Source: Streptomyces sp. Root431
GTDB lineage: Bacteria > Actinomycetota > Actinomycetes > Streptomycetales > Streptomycetaceae
NCBI RefSeq assembly: GCF_001426585.1
Contig: NZ_LMEI01000011.1
Span: forward strand, 184,240 to 248,239
Reading direction: 5' to 3'
Length of the DNA stretch: 64,000 nt
This document shows, piece by piece, positions 24,262 through 31,782 of the stretch (position 1 is its first letter; each line of letters begins with the position of its first letter). A model generated the notes under the pieces. It was not told where the DNA came from and ran no database searches. It worked only from the letters and a program-made list of their open reading frames with translations. A program made the position numbers and the translations under genes.

Positions 24262-25533
24262 TCACGGGGCGCCGTCGCTCCTGCGTCCGGCCAGCAGGAA
24301 GACGACCGAACGCTCGCGCTCCGACCAGTCGTGCGGGTCGAGTCCGACGGTCTGGAGGAGGAGGCTCTCGACGGCGTAGCCGCCGTCGGCGAGTGCGGTG
24401 CCGATGGCCTCCGCCTCGTCGCGGGTGGAGGCGTGGGTGACGATCCGCTCGGGGCGCCGGTCGGTGCAGGCGGTGACGACGGGGACGCCGCCGGCCGCGA
24501 TGCGGACGACATCGGGTTCGGGCAGGCTCTCCAGGACGTGCGGGGCGCGGCCCGGGACGGTCTGGAGGGGTACGCCGTGGCGGCGGGCGGCCGCCTCGGT
24601 GCGGGCGCAGGCGGCCGGGTCGGTGTCCACGGCGATGACGGCGGCGCCGAAGCGGGCGGCCTCGACGGCGAAGGCGCCGCCGGCGCAGCCGATGTCCCAG
24701 ACGAGGTCGCCGACGCGGGGGCCGAGGCGGGCGAGCTGGGCGGCCCGCAGGGCCGGGTCCTCGCCGGCTCCGAGCCGGGTCGGCGGGGTGGCGCCCGGGA
24801 CGTGGCCTCGGGGGCCGTACCCCTCGGTGGCGTACTCCTCGGCCGGCAGGCCCCAGCCCCGTACCGACCGCACGGCCGGGTCCTGGCCCATCAGCCAGGG
24901 GACGGCCGGGGTGCCGGTGCCTCCGGCGCCCACTCCCCCGATGACGAGGACGACGTTGGGGTCGCGCCAGGCGTGGTCGGCGGCCCGGTCGGAGGTGAGG
25001 ACGGAGACCTGTTCGCGGTCGGTGCCGAGCTCCTCGCAGACGACGAAGGTGCGGTGGACCCCGTCGAGGAGGAGGGCGAGTTCGGCCGGTCCCGCGCCCG
25101 GCGAGGTGAGGACGGCGACCTTGGGGTGGGCGCGGCAGACGTTCACGGCGCGGCGCAGGGTGCGCTGGTGGGCGACGACGATCCGGGCGTCCTCCCAGGG
25201 CATTCCGGCGCGGGCGAAGGCGGCGGCGACGGAGGAGACGGCGGGAACGACCTCGACTTCGAGGCCGTGCTCGGGAGCGCGCAGGACGCGGACGACGCCG
25301 AAGAAGCCCGGGTCGCCGTCGGCGAGGACGACGGCGGTGCCGCGGTGGCCCGCGATGCGGCGGGCGGCGAGGTCGACGCTGCCGAGGCGGATGCGTTCGG
25401 CGCCGGGAGGCACCTCGGGCAGCGCCAGGTGGTGGGCGGCGCCGGCCACGAGAGTGGCGGCGGAGAGCGCGGACCGGGCCGCCGAGGTGAGGGGCGAGCC
25501 GTCCCAGCCGATCACCGTGACCCGGTCGGCCAT
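24262..25533 (-). CDS. cobL: Precorrin-6Y C5,15-methyltransferase (CbiE-CbiT/CobL type)
   Basis: This 423-residue bifunctional enzyme adds methyl groups at C5 and C15 of precorrin-6Y and decarboxylates the acetate side chain in cobalamin synthesis. The CbiE half (about 1-205) has VTVIGWDGSPL, LADGDPGFFGV and VPAVSSVAAAFARAGMPW. The CbiT half (about 235-400) is a Rossmann methyltransferase with GDLVWDIGCAGGAFAVEAARFG. Its SAM loop reads DIGCAGG rather than the usual DVGAGSG, and the conserved PDAVFVGG region reads PDVVRIAAGG, so this half is atypical. The ATG at 25533 follows AGGAGACTGACGACG. It is upstream of bluB-cobT in the same direction, but a hairpin separates them. Confidence 0.9.
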   Translation of the reverse strand: MADRVTVIGWDGSPLTSAARSALSAATLVAGAAHHLALPEVPPGAERIRLGSVDLAARRIAGHRGTAVVLADGDPGFFGVVRVLRAPEHGLEVEVVPAVSSVAAAFARAGMPWEDARIVVAHQRTLRRAVNVCRAHPKVAVLTSPGAGPAELALLLDGVHRTFVVCEELGTDREQVSVLTSDRAADHAWRDPNVVLVIGGVGAGGTGTPAVPWLMGQDPAVRSVRGWGLPAEEYATEGYGPRGHVPGATPPTRLGAGEDPALRAAQLARLGPRVGDLVWDIGCAGGAFAVEAARFGAAVIAVDTDPAACARTEAAARRHGVPLQTVPGRAPHVLESLPEPDVVRIAAGGVPVVTACTDRRPERIVTHASTRDEAEAIGTALADGGYAVESLLLQTVGLDPHDWSERERSVVFLLAGRRSDGAP

Positions 25534-25605
25534 CGTCGTCAGTCTCCTGTGGTGATGTCGCAGGTCGGGGGCGTGCCGAGCGTACCCCGGGTTGGCCTCG
25601 GGGGC

Positions 25606-26241
25606 TCAGCTCCAGTCGGTGTACGAGGAGTATCCGGCCTCGGCCATCTGGTCGGCGACGCCGTCGAGGTCCTCGGGGAGGAGGCCCCAGACGATGAAGT
25701 CGGTGCGCAGTTCGGTCCAGCTGCCGTCCTCGGTGCGGGTGCGGGCTATGCAGGCGTTGCGCAGGACGCCTTCGCTGATGCAGCCGATCTTCTGGGCGAC
25801 CTGCTGGGAGGCGGTGTTGTCGGCCGCGGTGCGCAGTTCGAGGCGCTCGAACTTCTGGTCGCCGAAGAGCCACTGGGCGGTGGCGAGCGCGGCTTCGGAG
25901 GCGTATCCCTCGCCGCGGGCCCAGGGGGCGATGATGTAGGAGAGCTCGCTGGAGCGAACGCGCCAGTTGGTGTTGCCCAGTTGGACGATGCCCACGAGCC
26001 GCTGGGTGAGGAACTCGGTGACGCCGAGGTCGAGGCCGCGGCCGGCGGCGCGTTCGGTGGGGGCGTATTCGGTGATCCAGCGGCGGGCGGCGTCCTCGGT
26101 GTACGGCTGGGGGACGGCCGTCCATGCCCCGACCATCTCGTCGTTCATCATCTCGGCCAGGGCCGGGGCGTCGGCCTCTTCGAGCGCGCGCAGCACCAAC
26201 CGGTCCGTGTTGATGGAGATGTCCGGAAAGGTGGTAGTCAT
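25606..26241 (-). CDS. RimJ/RimL-type GNAT N-acetyltransferase
   Basis: This 211-residue protein begins with the RimJ-like TDRLVLRALEEADAPALAEMM. It contains SYIIAPWARGEGYASEAALATAQWLF with the acetyl-CoA loop, and ELRTAADNTASQQVAQKIGCISEGVLRN with the conserved Asn. The family acetylates N-terminal amines of proteins or small molecules; the acceptor is unknown. The ATG at 26241 has GGAG seven bases before it, and an in-frame ATG at 26253 is possible. It is upstream of cobL by 72 bases in the same direction, but its function is not obviously connected to cobalamin. Confidence 0.88.
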   Translation of the reverse strand: MTTTFPDISINTDRLVLRALEEADAPALAEMMNDEMVGAWTAVPQPYTEDAARRWITEYAPTERAAGRGLDLGVTEFLTQRLVGIVQLGNTNWRVRSSELSYIIAPWARGEGYASEAALATAQWLFGDQKFERLELRTAADNTASQQVAQKIGCISEGVLRNACIARTRTEDGSWTELRTDFIVWGLLPEDLDGVADQMAEAGYSSYTDWS

Positions 26242-26331
26242 GCTCAGCTCCATGCCGTGGACCGTCCGAATCGACCGTGAACGCACAGCATGCAGCATGC
26301 GGCCGTCGGTGCGCATGGCCGGGTGGGGAAG

Positions 26332-26374
26332 GACGAAGGCCCCGCGCATCGGACGGGATGCGGGGGCCTTCGTC
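26332..26374. terminator. Terminator of the metNIQ operon
   Basis: A stem of about 18 bp (GACGAAGGCCCCGCGCATC with GATGCGGGGGCCTTCGTC, one bulged base) lies 50 bases beyond the metQ stop. Confidence 0.82.
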
Positions 26375-26424
26375 ACAAGGACTGTACGGGGGAACCGGTC
26401 TGACGGTTCCTCGGATGCCTGGCC

Positions 26425-27288
26425 TTACTTGGCGACGGCGCCGAAGGCCGGGATGACCGAGCCCTTGTAGGTGTCCTCGATGTACTTCTTCACCTCGGGC
26501 GAGTTGAGGAGCTTGGCGAGCTTCTGCACGCGGGCGTCCTTCTCGTTGCCCTCCTTGACGGCGAGGAAGTTGGCGTACGGGTTGCCTTCGGCCTTCTCCA
26601 GGGCGATGGCGTCCTTGGCCGGGGAGAGCTTGGCCTCGATGGCGTAGTTGCCGTTGATGACGGCGGCGTCGACATCGTTCAGGGCGCGGGGCACGGTGGC
26701 GGCCTCCAGCTCCTTGAACTCCAGGCCCTTCTTGTCGGTGATGTCGGAGATCTTGGCGTTGGTGCCGACACCCGGCTTGATGGTGATCAGGCCGTTCTCG
26801 GCGAGCAGCTGGAGCGCGCGGCCGCCGTTGGTGGTGTCGTTCGGGACGGCGATGGTCTGGCCGGCCTTGATGTCCTTCACCGACTTGATGTTCTTGGAGT
26901 AGAGGCCCAGGGGCTCCAGGTGGACGTTGACCACGGGGACGATGGTGGTCTTGTTCTTCTGGTTGAAGTCGTCGAGGTACGGCTTGTGCTGGAAGAAGTT
27001 GGCGTCGACCTGGCCGGACTGGGTGGCGGTGTTCGGCAGGACGTAGTCCGTGAACTCCTTCACCTCCAGCTTCAGGCCGGCCTTCTCGGCCAGGTTGTCC
27101 TTGACGAAGTTGAGGATGTCGGCGTGCGGCGTCGGGGACGCGGCGACGACGAGCGGCTTGGAGGTGTCGCCGGAGCCGGCCGAGTCCTTGGTGGAGGACG
27201 GGTCCGAGGAGGTGCCGCAGGCGGTGAGGCCGAGGGCGAGGGCGGCGGTGGCGGCGATACCGGCGGTGAGCTTGATGTTCTTACGCAC
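26425..27288 (-). CDS. metQ: Methionine ABC transporter substrate-binding lipoprotein
   Basis: This 287-residue NlpA-family lipoprotein captures methionine outside the membrane for MetNI. The signal peptide ends in the lipobox LTAC|G at about residue 24, so Cys is lipidated after SPII cleavage. The mature protein shows the family signature SPTPHADIL, then EFTDYVLPNTATQSGQVDANFFQHKPYL and later NDTTNGGRALQLL. The GTG start at 27288 follows GAGGCACTCTTC. It is the last gene of the operon, 95 bases after metI, and a strong terminator follows. Ligand specificity (L- or D-methionine, possibly cysteine-linked) is inferred from family. Confidence 0.95.
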   Translation of the reverse strand: MRKNIKLTAGIAATAALALGLTACGTSSDPSSTKDSAGSGDTSKPLVVAASPTPHADILNFVKDNLAEKAGLKLEVKEFTDYVLPNTATQSGQVDANFFQHKPYLDDFNQKNKTTIVPVVNVHLEPLGLYSKNIKSVKDIKAGQTIAVPNDTTNGGRALQLLAENGLITIKPGVGTNAKISDITDKKGLEFKELEAATVPRALNDVDAAVINGNYAIEAKLSPAKDAIALEKAEGNPYANFLAVKEGNEKDARVQKLAKLLNSPEVKKYIEDTYKGSVIPAFGAVAK

Positions 27289-27383
27289 GAAGAGTGCCTC
27301 TTTCCGGTGGAGCGGTGGACGCCTGGACAACAAGTCCGGGCTGTTCTTCGAAAAACGAAGCCTGGGGGGCGGGGCGGTACGGC

Positions 27384-28052
27384 TCAGGCCGTGCGGCCCC
27401 GGCGGGCGAGGAGCCGGACGACTCCGTCGCCGATGAGCTGGACGACGGTCACGATCAGCACCAGGACGACGACGGTGACGAGCATGAACGTGGTGTCGAA
27501 GCGCTGGTATCCGTAGGTGACGGCCTTGGAGCCGAGGCCCTCGCCGCCGACCGCGCCGGCCATCGCCGAGTAGCCGATGAGCACGATCACGGTGGTGGTG
27601 ACGCCCGAGACGATCGAGGGCAGGGACTGCGGGAGCAGCACCTTGCGGACGATGGTGGGGATGCCGCCGCCCATGGCCTGGACGGCCTCGACGAGTCCGT
27701 GGTCGACCTCGCGGATCGCCGTCTCGACGAGTCGCGCGAAGAAGGGGATGGCGCCGATGGCGAGCGGCACGATCATCGCGGTGGGGCCGATGAAGGTGCC
27801 GACGACGAAGGTGGTGAAGGGGATCAGCGCGATCAGCAGGATGATGAACGGCAGCGAACGGCCGATGTTCACGATCGCACCGACGATCTTGTTCACCGGC
27901 GTGTTCTGCAGCAGTCCGCCCTTGTCCGTGAGGACGAGGAGGATGCCGAGCGGCAGGCCGCCGAGGACGGTGACGACGGTGGCCCAGAGGACCATGTAGA
28001 GCGTGTCGACGGTGCCCTGCTCCAGCAGGGGCTGCATCTCGGACCAGGTCAC
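27384..28052 (-). CDS. metI: Methionine ABC transporter permease
   Basis: This 222-residue membrane protein has about five helices. The BPD-transport EAA-like loop is EAVQAMGGGIPTIVRKVLLPQSLPSIVSG, where MetN docks. The start is GTG at 28052, overlapping the metN stop by four bases (GTGA), which indicates translational coupling. With MetN it forms the MetNI importer. Family length is normal. Confidence 0.95.
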   Translation of the reverse strand: MTWSEMQPLLEQGTVDTLYMVLWATVVTVLGGLPLGILLVLTDKGGLLQNTPVNKIVGAIVNIGRSLPFIILLIALIPFTTFVVGTFIGPTAMIVPLAIGAIPFFARLVETAIREVDHGLVEAVQAMGGGIPTIVRKVLLPQSLPSIVSGVTTTVIVLIGYSAMAGAVGGEGLGSKAVTYGYQRFDTTFMLVTVVVLVLIVTVVQLIGDGVVRLLARRGRTA

Positions 28053-29122
28053 TTGGCACCATCCTTGGCCAGTACGGGAACGGTGTCGGCCGGCGCTTCG
28101 GCGGCTGCATCGGCTTCATCGGACTCGACGAGTTCGACCTGGAGGCCCTGCTCGCGCAGGAAGCCGACCGGGACGACGTTGTCCTCGTACCGTCCGGGGA
28201 GTTCGATCCGCATCCGGCCGATCTGCTTCCCGCCCACGGTGTCCATCGCCGCCCCGAGGATCGAGATGTCGATGTTGTAGGTGCGGGAGAGCTGGGAGAT
28301 GACCGGCTGGGTCGCGGACTCGCCGTGGAAGGTGACGTCGACGACGGTGCGGTCGGGGCCGGTGGCGGCGCCGCTGACCGGGAAGAGCTCGGCCGCCAGC
28401 TGGGAGCCGGGGGTGGCGAGGAGTTCGCCGACGGTGCCGGACTCGACGACGCGGCCGTGCTGCATCAGGGCGGCGGAGTCGCAGATCGTCTTGACGACGT
28501 CCATCTCGTGCGTGATGAGCAGGACGGTCAGGCCGAGCTGCTGGTTGAGGTCGCGCAGGAGCTGGAGGATGGAGCGGGTGGTCTCCGGGTCGAGGGCGCT
28601 GGTGGCCTCGTCGGAGAGCAGGACCTTGGGCTCGCCCGCGAGGGCGCGGGCTATGCCGACGCGCTGCTTCTGGCCGCCCGAGAGCTGCCCCGGGTAGGAC
28701 TTGGCCTTGTCGGCGAGGCCGACGAGGTCGAGGAGTTCGAGGGCACGGCGGGAGCGTTCGGCGCCGGAGACGCCGAGGATCTCCAGGGGGAGCTCGATGT
28801 TGTCCTTGACCGTGCGGGAGGACAGCAGGTTGAAGTGCTGGAAGACCATGCCGATGCTGCTGCGCGCGCGGCGCAGGTCCTTGCCGGCGCGGCGGCCCTT
28901 TCCGGCGAGGGCGGTGAGGTCGACTCCGTCGACGGTCACGGTGCCGGAGGTGGGGCGCTCCAGGAGGTTGACGCAGCGGATGAGCGAGGACTTGCCGGCG
29001 CCGCTCTGGCCGATCACGCCGAAGACCTCGCCCTCGCGGACGTGCAGGTCGACGCCGTCCAGAGCGGTGACCTGGCGGCCGCGCGACTCGTAGACCTTGG
29101 TCAGGCCCGAAGTGGTGATCAC
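28049..29122 (-). CDS. metN: Methionine ABC transporter ATP-binding protein
   Basis: This 357-residue ATPase has Walker A GQSGAGKSSL, Q-loop GMVFQHFNLL, signature LSGGQKQRVGIARAL, Walker B VLLSDEATSALD and the H-loop LLITHEMDV. The C-terminal NIL domain (about 270-345: VDVTFHGESATQPVISQLSRTYNIDISILG) binds methionine and inhibits transport in E. coli MetN. The GTG start at 29122 (MITTSGLTKVY) matches the family N-terminus; an in-frame ATG at 29176 would add 18 residues. The gene is preceded by a leader of about 200 bases containing a Cys/Met-rich peptide and a hairpin, so attenuation control is likely. Confidence 0.95.
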   Translation of the reverse strand: MITTSGLTKVYESRGRQVTALDGVDLHVREGEVFGVIGQSGAGKSSLIRCVNLLERPTSGTVTVDGVDLTALAGKGRRAGKDLRRARSSIGMVFQHFNLLSSRTVKDNIELPLEILGVSGAERSRRALELLDLVGLADKAKSYPGQLSGGQKQRVGIARALAGEPKVLLSDEATSALDPETTRSILQLLRDLNQQLGLTVLLITHEMDVVKTICDSAALMQHGRVVESGTVGELLATPGSQLAAELFPVSGAATGPDRTVVDVTFHGESATQPVISQLSRTYNIDISILGAAMDTVGGKQIGRMRIELPGRYEDNVVPVGFLREQGLQVELVESDEADAAAEAPADTVPVLAKDGAK

Positions 29123-29293
29123 AGGGTTTCCGTCACTGTCGAGTGCGCGGCGCGGGGTCCGCCGGGCACGGGGCATTCGTCGTTCGGACAGTCAGGCGCA
29201 CGGAGGCCGGTCCGGCTGGTGGCCGGAGGCGGTGTGCGCGCGGGGCAGGCACGGTCCATCGCCGGATGGCGGGAGGATCGGCTCGGCCGTCTG

Positions 29294-29315
29294 GTCTCGC
29301 TTCGGGGCGCGAGAC
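29294..29315 (-). promoter_or_regulatory. Hairpin downstream of the leader peptide (candidate attenuator)
   Basis: GTCTCGC and GCGAGAC form a 7-bp stem with an 8-base loop 14 bases after the leader peptide stop. A second possible stem with GCGCAC/GTGCGC ends lies at about 29197-29240, before metN. These could be the alternative structures of an attenuator. Confidence 0.5.
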
Positions 29316-29328
29316 TCTGCGGGGGCCC

Positions 29329-29415
29329 TCAGAAGGCGCACATTCGACACATACAACGAGCACCGGGCGTCGTGATCGCCTCGGTCGCAAGGGTGCGGCT
29401 GCTCGTCGTGGTCAT
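29329..29415 (-). CDS. Cys/Met-rich leader peptide of the metNIQ operon
   Basis: A 28-residue open frame starts ATG at 29415 (MTTTSSRTLA) and ends GARCMCRMCAF-stop. Three Cys, two Met and two Arg crowd the last eight residues. The codons there (TGT, TGT, CGT, CGA) are rare in this genome, as expected if ribosome stalling is sensed. TTTACT lies seven bases before the ATG, consistent with a leaderless transcript. A hairpin follows the stop within 14 bases, and metN begins about 200 bases downstream. Ribosome-mediated attenuation through such Cys-rich leader peptides is known in other actinobacteria; that it acts here on metNIQ is inference. Confidence 0.72.
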   Translation of the reverse strand: MTTTSSRTLATEAITTPGARCMCRMCAF

Positions 29416-29455
29416 GTCTGCAAGTAAAGCATGCGCAGTCGCGAACGAAAGGGGG

Positions 29456-29496
29456 GTGTCCGCATAGCGGACGTCCTTGAGACGCCATGCGGACAC
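29456..29496 (-). promoter_or_regulatory. Inverted repeat upstream of the metNIQ leader promoter
   Basis: GTGTCCGCAT (29456-29465) and ATGCGGACAC (29487-29496) are perfect inverted repeats 21 bases apart. An internal smaller palindrome, GTCCGC-ATA-GCGGAC, starts within the left arm. It may be an operator for a regulator of the leader promoter. The distance to the leader ATG is about 40 bases. Confidence 0.45.
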
Positions 29497-29640
29497 CTGC
29501 CGGGGGTTGTACGTGGCCTCCTCCCTCCGGGCGTGGCCTGCGCGGACGGGGCGGCGGGCCGGTGCCGGGGGCGCCGGTTCCGGACCGGGAGCGGGCGGCG
29601 GGTGTGGCCAAGGCCACGGTCCGTGCGTCCGGGTGCGGGA

Positions 29641-29730
29641 GGCGAGCGGAGGGGGCAACCGCAGGGGGCGAGCGGAGGGGGGCTGGCGGAGGGGGCGAGC
29701 GGAGGGGGGCTGGCGGAGGGGGCGAGCGCA
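29641..29730. repeat. G-rich 27-bp tandem repeat
   Basis: Units start at 29667 and 29694 and are exact 27-base copies. A partial copy begins at 29721 and a diverged copy precedes them at 29641. Runs of five or six G on the plus strand could form a quadruplex. The array ends 33 bases before the ATG of the next gene. Confidence 0.85.
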
Positions 29731-29763
29731 TCGGGCCTTTCGGACCGTAATACCCTCGGGCGC

Positions 29764-30126
29764 ATGCTCGACGCCCTCACGGTCACGGTCTCCGTGGCCG
29801 CGCTCGCCCTCGCCGCCTGGTGCGGCTTCGCCGCCTTCCGGGACCAGCCGACCAAGGACTGGCACTTCATCGGCATGGCCGTGGTGAGCTTCCTGGTCCT
29901 GACCCAGCTGGTCGTCGGCATCGTGCAGCTCGTGCGCGGCGAGAAGGCCGAGGAGGGCACGACGATCTTCGTCGCCTACCTGCTGGGCGCGCTGTGCGCG
30001 GTGCCGATCGCCGGGTTCATGTCGCTCGCGGAGCGCAGCCGGTGGGGCTCGGCGACGGTGGCCGCCGGTGCGGTCGTCCTCGCCGTACTCGAAGTGCGTC
30101 TCTACGACATCTGGACGGTGGGCTGA
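29764..30126 (+). CDS. Small polytopic membrane protein
   Basis: This 120-residue protein has four membrane helices: LTVTVSVAALALAAWCGFAAF, IGMAVVSFLVLTQLVVGIVQL, IFVAYLLGALCAVPIAGFM and a final VAAGAVVLAVLEVRLYDIW. No family is recognised. GTAATACCCTCGGGCGC directly before the ATG looks like a -10 element leading into a leaderless start. It is followed after three bases by a second membrane-protein gene, so the pair is an operon. The products may associate, but no motif shows this. Confidence 0.8.
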   Translation: MLDALTVTVSVAALALAAWCGFAAFRDQPTKDWHFIGMAVVSFLVLTQLVVGIVQLVRGEKAEEGTTIFVAYLLGALCAVPIAGFMSLAERSRWGSATVAAGAVVLAVLEVRLYDIWTVG

Positions 30127-30128
30127 CC

Positions 30129-30563
30129 ATGACCGAGACACAGGAGCAGACGGCGCAGGGCGCGAGGACCCGTCTCGTCTCGGGCCCGGGCATCCTGCTC
30201 GTCTGGCTGTACGGCGTCATGTCGGTCGGTGCGGTCTCGCGCTCGATCTACCAGATCGCGACCGAGTTCGACCGGGCGCCGCTGGCGTACGCCCTGTCGG
30301 CGGTGGCGGCCGTGGTCTACGCCTTCATCACCTACACCCTCGTACGGGGCGGGGAGAAGGCCCGCAGGGCGGCGCTGGTCTGCTGCGCCGCCGAGCTCGC
30401 GGGCGTACTCATCGTGGGGACCTGGACGCTGGTGGAGCCGTCCGCCTTCCCGGACGCGACCGTCTGGTCGGACTACGGCTACGGCTACCTGTTCATTCCG
30501 GTCCTGCTTCCGCTGACCGGCATCTGGTGGCTGCGCCGGTCGCGGTCCCTCACCGCCGCCTGA
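30129..30563 (+). CDS. Small polytopic membrane protein, second of pair
   Basis: This 144-residue protein has a polar N-terminus and four membrane helices (GILLVWLYGVMSVGAVS, LAYALSAVAAVVYAFITYTL, AALVCCAAELAGVLIVGTW, and YLFIPVLLPLTGIWWL). The ATG follows the stop of the previous gene by two bases (TGACCATG), implying coupling. It converges on a GNAT gene with only one base between the stop codons. The function is unknown; shape and size recall other actinobacterial integral membrane pairs. Confidence 0.82.
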   Translation: MTETQEQTAQGARTRLVSGPGILLVWLYGVMSVGAVSRSIYQIATEFDRAPLAYALSAVAAVVYAFITYTLVRGGEKARRAALVCCAAELAGVLIVGTWTLVEPSAFPDATVWSDYGYGYLFIPVLLPLTGIWWLRRSRSLTAA

Positions 30564-30564
30564 G

Positions 30565-31059
30565 TCAGGCGGCGGCCTTCTCCAGGGTCACCAGGGTGAG
30601 CTTGGGGCCGAGCTCGCGGGCGGCCACCTGCGCGTATCCCTTGCTGCGGTAGAGCCGCAGATTGCCCTCGCTGCGGTGGCCGGTGAAGAGCTGGAAGCGC
30701 TTGGCGGAGGGCTCCGCCGGTGCGGCCTCGGCGCCGAAGTGGCGCTCGATGCCGTCCAGGAGCCGGCCGCCGAGGCCGTGGCGCTGCATGCGCGGGTGGA
30801 CGATCAGCTTGGCGATCCGCACCGTGCCGTCCTCGTCGAGGCGGGCCCGCACCGAGGCGACGACCTCGTCGCCGAGCCGGGCCACCAGGCCGTACCCCTC
30901 GTCCAGTTCGGCGCGCAGGGCGTCGAGCGACTGGGTGAGCGGTTCGATGGACCAGTCTCCGTACAGCTCCGCCTCACTCTGGTAGCAGAGGTACTGCAGC
31001 TTCAGGATGTGCTCCGCGTCCTGCGCGTCCGCTGCTGAGATGGTCACACTCAGGCCCAT
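30565..31059 (-). CDS. GNAT family N-acetyltransferase
   Basis: This 164-residue single-domain acetyltransferase has the acetyl-CoA loop VRIAKLIVHPRMQRHGLGGRLLDGIE (motif A with HGLGG), followed by LFTGHRSEGNLRLYRSKGYAQV (motif B). The acceptor is unknown. ATG at 31059 (MGLSVTIS) has GGGAGG upstream; an in-frame ATG at 31080 lies before the ribosome site and is less likely. It is transcribed leftward 37 bases after the sigma-like gene, and the two may be cotranscribed. Confidence 0.88.
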   Translation of the reverse strand: MGLSVTISAADAQDAEHILKLQYLCYQSEAELYGDWSIEPLTQSLDALRAELDEGYGLVARLGDEVVASVRARLDEDGTVRIAKLIVHPRMQRHGLGGRLLDGIERHFGAEAAPAEPSAKRFQLFTGHRSEGNLRLYRSKGYAQVAARELGPKLTLVTLEKAAA

Positions 31060-31096
31060 GTGTGCACGCCTCCCGCTCATGTGGTTCGCCGTCGGT

Positions 31097-31678
31097 TTAT
31101 CGCACCCTTCCCCGTCGGCCGGGGGCGGGAACCTCTGCAGCCAGCATTCTGCGCAGGCATCCCAGGCAACGGGAACGCATCGGCCCCAGACTGCCCTGTG
31201 AGATACCCAACTCTCCTGCGATTTCCCGGTAGGTGGGGTCCTCCGGATCGAGCATCGCGGTGAGCACGCGCGGGCAGCGGCCGGGCGTTCGAGTGACCGC
31301 GGCGCGCAGGGTGCGGTGGCGTTCGGCGACGAGGAGGGAGTTCTCCGGGGAGCCGTGCGGGCCTTCGGTGTCCGGCGGCGGGGCGGGCTCGTCCTCGTAG
31401 GGGCGCTCCCGGTCGGTGGTCCGGCGGGCGCGGCGGGCCTCGGCGCGGACGGCGCGGCGCAGCCAGTCGGCGGGGCGCTCGGGGGCGCCCGTCTCCTGGA
31501 GGCGCTCCAGGAGGCGGAGCCAGACGGCCTGTTCGAGGTCGCCGGGGTCGACGCCGGCTGCCGGGGCCTCGGCGTCCGACTCGGCGGCGAGCAGCGGGGC
31601 GAGGGCGGCGAGGAGTCCGGTGCCCGCGAGGGCGTCGGAGGCGGGGGCCGGAGCGGTGGTGGTCTCGGGGGTGGTCAT
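31097..31678 (-). CDS. Sigma-70-like (region 2/4) regulatory protein
   Basis: This 193-residue protein has an N-terminal Ala/Pro-rich segment, a short region-2-like helix block (DLEQAVWLRLLERLQETGAPERPADWLRRAVRAEARRA) and a region-4-like helix-turn-helix (PTYREIAGELGISQGSLGPMRSRCLGCLRRML). It resembles the small ECF-like sigma proteins of Streptomyces. Region 2 is reduced, so it may be a weak or atypical sigma factor. ATG at 31678 is preferred to GTG at 31687; neither has a good ribosome site. A hairpin separates it from glpQ. Confidence 0.8.
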   Translation of the reverse strand: MTTPETTTAPAPASDALAGTGLLAALAPLLAAESDAEAPAAGVDPGDLEQAVWLRLLERLQETGAPERPADWLRRAVRAEARRARRTTDRERPYEDEPAPPPDTEGPHGSPENSLLVAERHRTLRAAVTRTPGRCPRVLTAMLDPEDPTYREIAGELGISQGSLGPMRSRCLGCLRRMLAAEVPAPGRRGRVR

Positions 31679-31733
31679 GACCGGCACGATGTCCGGGTGC
31701 CCGGGCGCGGTTGCGGTACGGGGCGTAAACCAC

Positions 31734-31777
31734 CCGGGAGGAGGTCGTGCGGTTCCTGCCGCACGGCCTCCTCCCGG
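31734..31777. terminator. 19-bp hairpin after glpQ
   Basis: CCGGGAGGAGG-T-CGTGCGG pairs with its complement (one T-G pair) around loop TTCCTG. It begins six bases after the glpQ stop and lies between glpQ and the sigma-like gene. Confidence 0.85.
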
Positions 31778-31782
31778 ATCGG

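Larger units (their letters stand above)
29416..29763. other. 348-base region between leader promoter and membrane-protein gene
   Basis: It contains an inverted repeat (29456-29496), then a G-rich tandem repeat (29641-29730) and a -10-like TAATAC just before the gene at 29764. No separate coding sequence is supported. Confidence 0.6.

Noticed and set aside
20089..26280. A 2063-codon open frame on the plus strand across cobT, cobL and a GNAT gene
   Set aside because: It is antisense to three genes with clear family motifs, lacks a ribosome site and reads as low-complexity Gly/Asp/Arg, the usual GC-rich shadow.
29123..29328. Possible SAM riboswitch (SAM-I or SAM-IV) before metN
   Set aside because: No conserved SAM-I or SAM-IV core was seen. 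The leader peptide and hairpin give a better account of the region.
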